In this document: in pieces, positions 6,801 to 10,548 of the stretch
How the letters are laid out: each line of letters starts with the position of its first letter
Position numbering within the stretch: position 1 is the first letter of the stretch
The notes under the pieces: generated by a model
Seen by the model: only the letters and a program-made list of their open reading frames with translations
Database searches by the model: none
What the model was told of the DNA's origin: nothing
Position numbers and translations under genes: made by a program
Assembly: GCA_946543495.1 (NCBI GenBank)
Contig: CAMNLS010000027.1
Location: forward strand, 1-10,548
Direction: 5' to 3'
Length of the DNA stretch: 10,548 nt
From: an uncultured Selenomonadales bacterium
GTDB taxonomy: Bacteria > Bacillota > Negativicutes > Selenomonadales > Selenomonadaceae

Positions 6801-7430
6801 TCACGCCTCCTTTAAAGTTTTTAACGTCATCTGCAACATGTAAAGCGATGAAGTTGCGCCGGGGTCTTGGTGTCCTAAGCTACGTTCCTTGAGATAGCTT
6901 GCCCGCCCCTTAGTCGCGATGATTGTCTTGGTGTATTCAACGCCCGCCGCCGCCGCGTCTACGCCGTTCGTCAATGCGTCGATTAAATTCTTGCCGCCGT
7001 CAATGCTTTCCTTTATTGCCTTGTACGCGGGGCAGAGAGCATCAAGCATAGTCTTTTCGCCTTCGACAGCTTTGCCGCGCATCTTAATGCCGTTGATAGC
7101 CGCATCAAGTGCCGCAGTGAATTCTTCCGCCGTGATAGTCATCTTGCCTTTGCAGACGTTGCCCGCCTTCATGAACGCCGTTCCATACAAAGGACCCGAC
7201 GCGCCGCCGACAGTCGAGACAAGCACGGTGCCGACGCCTTTAAAGATTGCGCCAATGTCTTTGTCCGCGAAGGTTTGAATTTTTTCTTCGACAGCCTTAA
7301 AGCCGCGTGCAAGATTTATTCCGTGGTCGCCGTCGCCGATTTCGTTATCAAGCTGGGATAAATAATCTTTCTCCGCCTCAACCTTCTTGGCAATGGCGTG
7401 GATTATCGCGAGTAATTGTTTAGTGTCCAT
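6801..7430 (-). CDS. dhaL: DhaL, ADP-binding subunit of dihydroxyacetone kinase
   Basis: This 209-residue protein is full length for DhaL, the subunit whose tightly bound ADP is phosphorylated by DhaM and then donates phosphate to dihydroxyacetone held by DhaK. The Mg-coordinating motif LDNEIGDGDHG spans 27-37 (D28, D33, D35), followed by GGASGP at 75-80, GEKTMLD at 124-130, and the C-terminal GRASYL (175-180) and HQDPG (187-191) nucleotide-site motifs. The start is ATG 7428-7430. AGAGGT (complement of 7437-7442), overlapping the dhaK stop, lies 6 nt upstream, and 4 nt separate the two genes, so translation is probably coupled. All recognised active-site motifs are intact. Confidence 0.95.
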   Translation of the reverse strand: MDTKQLLAIIHAIAKKVEAEKDYLSQLDNEIGDGDHGINLARGFKAVEEKIQTFADKDIGAIFKGVGTVLVSTVGGASGPLYGTAFMKAGNVCKGKMTITAEEFTAALDAAINGIKMRGKAVEGEKTMLDALCPAYKAIKESIDGGKNLIDALTNGVDAAAAGVEYTKTIIATKGRASYLKERSLGHQDPGATSSLYMLQMTLKTLKEA

Positions 7431-7434
7431 GACT

Positions 7435-8427
7435 TTACCTCTTAAGCGCGGGCGTATCGGCGGGCGCGTCGTAGAGTTTCTTCAATTCGTCGTCAAGCCT
7501 GAGCAACGTCAGAGAGAAGCCCGCCATCTCGATTGAAGTCATGTAGTTGCCGACCATCGTATCATAAACCTTGACGCCCGCGGCTTTAAGATAATCCTGC
7601 ACAAAGTTATTGATGATGTAAAGCTCCATGAGCGGCGTTGCGCCCATGCCATTGACGAGGACGACGACTTCTTGACCTTTATAATCGATGTCGGCAAGAA
7701 TTTTATCAAGGAGCGTCTTGGCTATCTCGTCCGCCGAAGCGATTTTGTCGCGATGCGTGCCGGGTTCGCCGTGAATGCCGATACCAATTTCAATTTCGTC
7801 GTCAGCAAGTTCAAAGCCGGGCTTACCTGCGGCGGGGACTGTGCACGGAGAAATTGCCATGCCCATTGTCCGAACGTTAGCGATGACCTTTTCGGCAACG
7901 GCTTTAACTTCCTCAAGCGTTGCGCCCGTCTCCGCCTTAGCACCCGCGATTTTGTGCACAAGGACTGTTCCCGCGACACCGCGCCGCCCCGTCGTGTAGA
8001 GGCTGTCTTGAACTGCAACGTCGTCATTAACAACAACGTGATCAACTTTGATGTCTTCGTCGCTCGCCATGTCCATTGCCATTTCAAAGTTCAGAACGTC
8101 GCCCGTATAGTTTTTGACTATGCAAAGGACGCCGGCTTCCGTCGCGACCGCTTGAATGCCCTCGAAGATTTTATCGGGCGTCGGCGAAGTGAAGACCGCT
8201 CCCGCAACCGCACAATCAAGCATACCTTCCCCGACAAAGCCGCCGTGCGCAGGCTCATGACCGCTACCGCCGCCGCTGACGAGTGCAACTTTGTTATCGG
8301 ACTTCTTCTGTGCACGAACGACGACATTGCCACAGTCGAGCTTACGAAGTTTATCAGGCGCGGACTTTACCAACCCCAAAATCATTTGCTCTTCCACGGC
8401 GTCCACTGCGTTAATCAACTTCTTCAT
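7435..8427 (-). CDS. dhaK: DhaK, dihydroxyacetone-binding subunit of PTS-dependent dihydroxyacetone kinase
   Basis: This 330-residue protein matches the usual DhaK length. It binds dihydroxyacetone covalently and with DhaL forms dihydroxyacetone phosphate for glycolysis. The substrate site is GGGSGHEPAHGG (52-63) and NYTGD with D110; the hemiaminal-forming histidine is H219 in GIGIHGEPGTHR. The C-terminal region VNGMGATP and MVGNYMTS is also typical. An in-frame extension upstream to 8718 exists but crosses the promoter and antisense of another gene. The start is ATG 8425-8427 because GGGAGGG (complement of 8434-8440) lies 6 nt upstream and MKKLINAVDAV is a normal DhaK beginning. It is the first gene of dhaKLM. 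No DhaR/DhaS/DhaQ-type regulator gene is visible nearby, so the control of the operon is unknown. Confidence 0.96.
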   Translation of the reverse strand: MKKLINAVDAVEEQMILGLVKSAPDKLRKLDCGNVVVRAQKKSDNKVALVSGGGSGHEPAHGGFVGEGMLDCAVAGAVFTSPTPDKIFEGIQAVATEAGVLCIVKNYTGDVLNFEMAMDMASDEDIKVDHVVVNDDVAVQDSLYTTGRRGVAGTVLVHKIAGAKAETGATLEEVKAVAEKVIANVRTMGMAISPCTVPAAGKPGFELADDEIEIGIGIHGEPGTHRDKIASADEIAKTLLDKILADIDYKGQEVVVLVNGMGATPLMELYIINNFVQDYLKAAGVKVYDTMVGNYMTSIEMAGFSLTLLRLDDELKKLYDAPADTPALKR

Positions 8428-8451
8428 GCTAATCCCTCCCACAAAAAAAAT

Positions 8452-8487
8452 TACAAGCTTAACAGAAAATCTATCACTAAGCTTGCA
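8452..8487. repeat. Inverted repeat around the dhaK -10 box, candidate operator
   Basis: The arms TACAAGCTTA (8452-8461) and TAAGCTTGCA (8478-8487) are inverted repeats matching at 9 of 10 positions with a 16-bp gap. One arm covers the predicted dhaK start site and the other lies in the -35/-10 spacer, so a bound protein would block transcription. It does not fit the catabolite-repression cre consensus. The regulator is unknown and a chance match is possible. Confidence 0.35.
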
Positions 8488-8496
8488 ACGTGTCAA
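8468..8496 (-). promoter_or_regulatory. Promoter of the dhaKLM operon
   Basis: Read on the minus strand, a perfect -35 TTGACA (complement of 8491-8496) and a -10 TAGATT (complement of 8468-8473) are spaced by exactly 17 bp, predicting a start near 8461 and a short leader to dhaK. This is a strong sigma70-type site pointing away from the divergent toxin promoter that begins at 8507. Confidence 0.75.
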
Positions 8497-8506
8497 TCTG
8501 TTCTTG

Positions 8507-8535
8507 TTGAAAGATTTATGCCCGTATGCTATATT
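8507..8535 (+). promoter_or_regulatory. Extended -10 promoter for the small membrane-peptide gene
   Basis: TTGAAA (8507-8512) and TATATT (8530-8535) are spaced by 17 bp, with the extended -10 TG at 8527-8528. Transcription would begin near 8542, giving a leader of about 54 nt. The promoter is much stronger-looking than a 28-codon ORF by chance would be expected to have. Confidence 0.65.
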
Positions 8536-8563
8536 GACGGCGGCAGACAGTTCGATGAGTCGG

Positions 8564-8586
8564 CTTTCTTCCTCGAAGGAAGGAGG
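8564..8586 (+). promoter_or_regulatory. Shine-Dalgarno-sequestering hairpin in the toxin leader
   Basis: The strand CTTTCTTCCT (8564-8573) can pair with AGGAAGGAGG (8577-8586) across a 3-nt loop: ten base pairs, two of them G-U. The whole Shine-Dalgarno AAGGAGG (8580-8586) is inside the stem, so the mRNA would be translated poorly unless the hairpin opens. Sequestered ribosome binding sites are known in type I toxin mRNAs. The fold is seen by inspection; its energy was not calculated. Confidence 0.6.
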
Positions 8587-8595
8587 TGACGCATT

Positions 8596-8682
8596 ATGGA
8601 CATTAAGGACTGGCTGGAACTCATTTGCTCCGTCGGGACGCTCATCTTCGTGGCACTGACGTACTTCGATAACCACAAATAG
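8596..8682 (+). CDS. 28-residue hydrophobic peptide, candidate type I (holin-like) toxin
   Basis: ATG 8596 to TAG 8682 encodes 28 residues: MDIKDW, a hydrophobic stretch LELICSVGTLIFVALTYF (7-24) with one membrane span, and a polar DNHK tail. A perfect Shine-Dalgarno AAGGAGGTGA (8580-8589) lies upstream with about 9 nt from AAGGAGG to the ATG, and the gene has a strong dedicated promoter. Size, one membrane span and polar C-terminus fit the small holin-like toxins of Firmicute type I toxin-antitoxin systems (TxpA/Hol_Tox-like); I recognise the type, not a specific family member. The context supports this: the leader hides the Shine-Dalgarno, and the opposite strand has a promoter and terminator for a short RNA covering the 3' UTR. 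Alternatives are a non-toxic small membrane protein or a leader peptide for the downstream radical SAM gene. Confidence 0.62.
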   Translation: MDIKDWLELICSVGTLIFVALTYFDNHK

Positions 8683-8688
8683 CAGAAA

Positions 8689-8708
8689 AGCCGTCCACCA
8701 CGACGGCT
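8689..8708 (-). terminator. Intrinsic terminator of the antisense RNA
   Basis: The stem AGCCGTC (8689-8695)/GACGGCT (8702-8708) has 7 bp and a 6-nt loop. On the minus strand it is followed by a short U-run (complement of AAAA at 8686-8689); on the plus strand it is followed by CCTGAATC, with no U-run. It therefore works mainly for minus-strand transcription, although the U-run is short. Confidence 0.6.
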
Positions 8709-8738
8709 CCTGAATCAATTACCTTATATAACTAACGA

Positions 8739-8746
8739 GGAAGGAG
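8739..8746 (+). repeat. Second copy of the toxin Shine-Dalgarno block in the 3' UTR
   Basis: GGAAGGAG occurs at 8578-8585 (toxin ribosome site) and again at 8739-8746, each followed after one or two bases by GACG. The second copy, extended to CGAGGAAGGAG (8736-8746), can pair with the anti-Shine-Dalgarno strand of the leader (8565-8575) over 11 bp including two G-U pairs. It could thus compete with the leader hairpin, and it lies within the antisense RNA region. Confidence 0.5.
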
Positions 8747-8801
8747 TCGACGTGCTACCATCAACTGCCTGCCATTAAAGTTGTCTTTATTTGGCAAGAA
8801 A

Positions 8802-8830
8802 AATTTAGCATAGAGACTTGAATAAGTCAA
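8802..8830 (-). promoter_or_regulatory. Promoter for the antisense RNA
   Basis: Read on the minus strand, the -35 TTGACT (complement of 8825-8830) and -10 TAAATT (complement of 8802-8807) are spaced by 17 bp, with an extended -10 TGC directly upstream of the -10. This is near consensus and points back into the toxin locus. A small palindrome, GACTT-GAAT-AAGTC (8815-8828), overlaps the -35 side and ends just before the radical SAM Shine-Dalgarno. Confidence 0.62.
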
Positions 8831-8842
8831 GGAGTGATTCAA

Positions 8843-9502
8843 ATGATTGTTTACGCAACGCACAAGGGCGGAAAGTATCTGCCGCTCGTCGAGAGCTTGA
8901 AAATTGATTCGACGACGCCACGAGGGCTTTACATAAATTTAACGAACCGTTGCAACTGCGATTGCGTCTTCTGCTTGCGACAAAAAAAATTTATGGCGAA
9001 GGAGTCTAGCTTGTGGCTTGAGCGTGAACCGACCGTTTATGAAGTCAAAGCCGCGTTGGACACCGCGCCTTGGCAAGTCATTAAGGAAGTTGTCTTCTGC
9101 GGCTTCGGCGAACCGACAATAAGACTTGCCGACCTCGTGGAGCTGTTAGCCTACGTGAAAAAGATTCGTTCGCAGATTCCGACGCGGCTAAACACAAATG
9201 GCTTAGGCGAACTTTATCACGGGCGCGAGATAGCGGCGGACTTTGAAAACATTTTGGACACGGTGTCAATCAGTCTGAACGCGGCGACCGCCGAAAAATA
9301 TTTCAAGCTTACTCGCGCCGCTTACGGGATAAAATCTTTCGACGCAATGTTGACGTTCGCCGAGCATATGAAAGCTTTCGTGCCGCATGTTGTCTTGACT
9401 GTCGTCGACCACGTAACGCCGCCCGAAGAAATTGCCGCGTGTCAAAAGATTTGCGACGAACGCGGCTTAACTCTGCGCGTGCGCCCCTACGAGGACAGCT
9501 GA
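8843..9502 (+). CDS. Radical SAM protein of the TatD-associated type
   Basis: This 219-residue radical SAM protein uses a 4Fe-4S cluster and S-adenosylmethionine for radical chemistry; its substrate is unknown. The cluster motif CX3CX2C is C37, C41 and C44, with an extra cysteine at C39. Then come LWLEREPT (57-64), VVFCGFGEPTIRL with GEP at 89-91, RLNTNGLGELYHGREIA, and VSISLNAATAEKYFKLTR, ending in LRVRPYEDS. This order and length match the TatD-linked radical SAM family as I remember it. The start is ATG 8843 because AAGGAG at 8829-8834 lies 8 nt upstream; an earlier GTG at 8834 is part of that Shine-Dalgarno. No tatD gene is seen in the window, although the family is named for that link. 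No clear own promoter or terminator was found, so transcription may start in the upstream small-peptide locus. Confidence 0.85.
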   Translation: MIVYATHKGGKYLPLVESLKIDSTTPRGLYINLTNRCNCDCVFCLRQKKFMAKESSLWLEREPTVYEVKAALDTAPWQVIKEVVFCGFGEPTIRLADLVELLAYVKKIRSQIPTRLNTNGLGELYHGREIAADFENILDTVSISLNAATAEKYFKLTRAAYGIKSFDAMLTFAEHMKAFVPHVVLTVVDHVTPPEEIAACQKICDERGLTLRVRPYEDS

Positions 9503-9523
9503 CAAGATTTTTAAATCGGCGCG

Positions 9524-9552
9524 TTGACAGCGGGCAGTGGTTGTACTAATAT
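9524..9552 (+). promoter_or_regulatory. Promoter of the methylmalonyl-CoA mutase gene
   Basis: A perfect -35 TTGACA (9524-9529) and a -10 TAATAT (9547-9552) are spaced by 17 bp. Transcription would start near 9559, leaving a leader of about 71 nt before the mutase ATG. It begins 21 bp after the radical SAM stop codon. Confidence 0.75.
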
Positions 9553-9558
9553 CAACCA
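9538..9558. repeat. Palindrome over the mutase promoter -10, candidate operator
   Basis: TGGTTG (9538-9543) and CAACCA (9553-9558) are perfect 6-bp inverted arms with a 9-bp centre that contains the -10 box. A repressor bound here would exclude RNA polymerase. The regulator is not known; the match could be chance but the placement is suggestive. Confidence 0.4.
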
Positions 9559-9629
9559 TACGTAACAATAAGGAGGAGTGAGAAAAACTTTTCGCAGTCA
9601 ACAAAAAAATTACAGGAGGAAAAATATTT

Positions 9630-10548
9630 ATGAGCAATGCAGAACTTGACCTTCAGGCTCTGATAAAGAAAGCCGAAGCGCAAGAAAATTTCCCCGAAGT
9701 GCCGCTTGACGAATTCACGCCACCTACTTACGACGAGTGGAAGGCGGCATGTATCGCGCTTTTGAAGGGCGCACCGTTCGAGAAGAAACTTTTCACTAAG
9801 ACTTATGAGGGCATCACCTTTAGCCCGATGTACTTCCACGCCGACACCGAACCGATTCAACCGGCGAAGTCTTATCCGGGCATGGGCGACTATCTGCGCG
9901 GCACGGCGGCTAATGGTTACGTCAATGCGCCGTGGGGCATAGCTCAGGCGTGCGACGAAACTTTCCCTAAGGACAACAACGAACTCCTTAAGCGCGAGAT
10001 TGAAAAGGGCTCGACGATTTACAATGTCAAAGTCGACTGCGCAACCCGCAAGGCTAAGGACGCTCGTCAATGCGAACACATTGGTAAGGGCGGTTGTAGT
10101 CTGACTACGCTCGGCGACGTTAGCTCTTTGCTTAAAGATTTAAAGCTCGACACTTATCCGCTTTACGTTTACGCCGGCGAAAGCGCATTGCCTCTGCTCG
10201 CGTTGATTGTGGCGGCTGTCAAGAAGAACGGCGGCGACGTTTCCAAACTTCAAGGCGTCATCGGTGCCAATCCGATTGCCGAATACGCCGCTAATGGTTG
10301 GCTCGGTCAATCGCTTGATAAACTCTTCGACGAGGCGGCGAACGTTGCTAAATGGGCTGTCAAGAACGCTCCGAACGTCAAGACGCTTTTTGTTAAGAGT
10401 GATGTCTTCAGTGACGGCGGCGCAAATGACATTCAGGAAGTCTCTTACACGTTGTCGACGGGCGTCGCTTATCTGCGTGCACTGCTTGAACGCGGCTTGA
10501 CGATTGACGAGGCGGCGTCGCAAATTATGTTCGGCTTCTCGATGGGCG
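9630..10548 (+). CDS. mutA: Methylmalonyl-CoA mutase small (beta) subunit, 3' end outside the window
   Basis: The frame is open from ATG 9630 to the end of the window, giving 306 residues of a protein normally over 600 long. With the large, cobalamin-binding subunit it would interconvert succinyl-CoA and methylmalonyl-CoA, a step of propionate formation or use. Visible features are the N-terminal FPEVPLDEFTPPTYDEW, a KGAPFEKKLFTKTYEGI segment near residue 47, GYVNAPWGIAQACDETFP, and the TIM-barrel part with LSTGVAYLRALLERGLTIDEAA. The N-terminus resembles small subunits rather than the large subunit. AGGAGGA at 9614-9620 precedes ATG 9630 by 9 nt, and a second GGAGG block lies at 9572-9576 in the leader. 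The large-subunit gene would be expected next, outside the window. Codon use resembles the neighbours. Confidence 0.88.
   Translation, partial: MSNAELDLQALIKKAEAQENFPEVPLDEFTPPTYDEWKAACIALLKGAPFEKKLFTKTYEGITFSPMYFHADTEPIQPAKSYPGMGDYLRGTAANGYVNAPWGIAQACDETFPKDNNELLKREIEKGSTIYNVKVDCATRKAKDARQCEHIGKGGCSLTTLGDVSSLLKDLKLDTYPLYVYAGESALPLLALIVAAVKKNGGDVSKLQGVIGANPIAEYAANGWLGQSLDKLFDEAANVAKWAVKNAPNVKTLFVKSDVFSDGGANDIQEVSYTLSTGVAYLRALLERGLTIDEAASQIMFGFSMG

Larger units (their letters stand above)
8684..8795 (-). ncRNA. Predicted antisense antitoxin RNA, about 112 nt
   Basis: On the minus strand a promoter at 8802-8830 predicts a start near 8795, and a hairpin followed by a short U-run ends transcription near 8684, two bases past the toxin stop codon. 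The 5' end can fold immediately into a stem-loop (8770-8796: TGCCA/TGGCA plus TAAAG/CTTTA with a small internal loop), as expected for a stable regulatory RNA. It contains no convincing ORF. It would be fully complementary to the 3' UTR of the toxin mRNA if that mRNA runs through, the convergent tail-overlap layout of txpA/RatA. The RNA is inferred only from promoter, terminator and fold. Confidence 0.52.

Noticed and set aside
8474..8490. Catabolite-responsive cre site near the dhaK promoter
   Set aside because: TGCAAGCTTAGTGA fails several fixed positions of the cre consensus.
7672..8589. 305-codon open frame on the + strand opposite dhaK
   Set aside because: It is antisense to a fully recognisable dhaK, has no Shine-Dalgarno, crosses the dhaK promoter, and its Arg/Asn-rich product looks like a reverse-frame shadow.
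8428..8718. In-frame N-terminal extension of dhaK upstream to 8718
   Set aside because: It would run through the dhaK promoter and antisense to the small-peptide gene; the ATG at 8427 has a strong Shine-Dalgarno and gives the normal family N-terminus.
8752..8778. Eight-codon GTG frame (MLPSTACH) after the second GGAAGGAG
   Set aside because: It has a plausible Shine-Dalgarno at 8741-8746 with a 5-nt spacer but is too short to support; the repeat is better explained as part of the RNA pairing scheme.
8770..8796. Hairpin as a plus-strand terminator of the toxin mRNA
   Set aside because: The stem is interrupted and is followed by AGAAAAATTT rather than a U-run, so it is kept only as the probable 5' stem-loop of the antisense RNA.

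Overview
This window looks like chromosomal DNA from an anaerobic Gram-negative-type Firmicute of the Negativicutes (Selenomonas-like). The evidence is a secreted PTP-like phytase of the Selenomonas ruminantium type, a PTS-linked dihydroxyacetone kinase, the start of a methylmalonyl-CoA mutase small subunit (propionate metabolism), strong Shine-Dalgarno sites, and several near-consensus sigma70 promoters with exactly 17-bp spacers. The taxonomic assignment is inference from gene content.

Region 1 (1-3380, + strand) is a tightly packed, overlapping run. It holds the 3' end of an Eco57I-like (type IIG) restriction-modification enzyme, a minimal nucleotidyltransferase and a HEPN protein (a two-gene MNT/HEPN pair), and the primosomal helicase PriA. 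The first three form a small defence/toxin-antitoxin cluster translationally tied to a housekeeping gene.

Region 2 (3383-6351, + strand) has its own promoter. It encodes two exported proteins, a PTP-like phytase/phosphatase and a transglutaminase-fold protein, followed by a membrane PTS EIIBC permease of the MurNAc/sucrose branch. The EIIBC start is best explained by an ATT codon. A bidirectional terminator at 6356-6404 separates this operon from the next.

Region 3 (6411-8496, - strand) is a complete dhaKLM operon with a near-consensus promoter embedded in an inverted repeat. It phosphorylates dihydroxyacetone using phosphoryl groups from the PTS.

Region 4 (8507-8832) is the most interesting part. 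This roughly 400-bp interval between dhaK and a radical SAM gene carries what looks like a complete type I toxin-antitoxin locus. It has a strong extended -10 promoter, a 5' UTR whose Shine-Dalgarno site is buried in a 10-bp hairpin, and a 28-codon membrane-peptide ORF. On the opposite strand lies a near-consensus promoter for a roughly 110-nt antisense RNA that ends at a terminator hairpin just past the toxin stop codon. A second copy of the Shine-Dalgarno block lies in the 3' UTR inside the antisense-covered region and could compete for the same anti-SD strand.

Region 5 (8843-10548, + strand) holds a TatD-associated-type radical SAM protein. It is followed by a separately promoted methylmalonyl-CoA mutase small subunit gene that runs off the end of the window. 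No tRNA, rRNA, CRISPR array or insertion sequence was seen.
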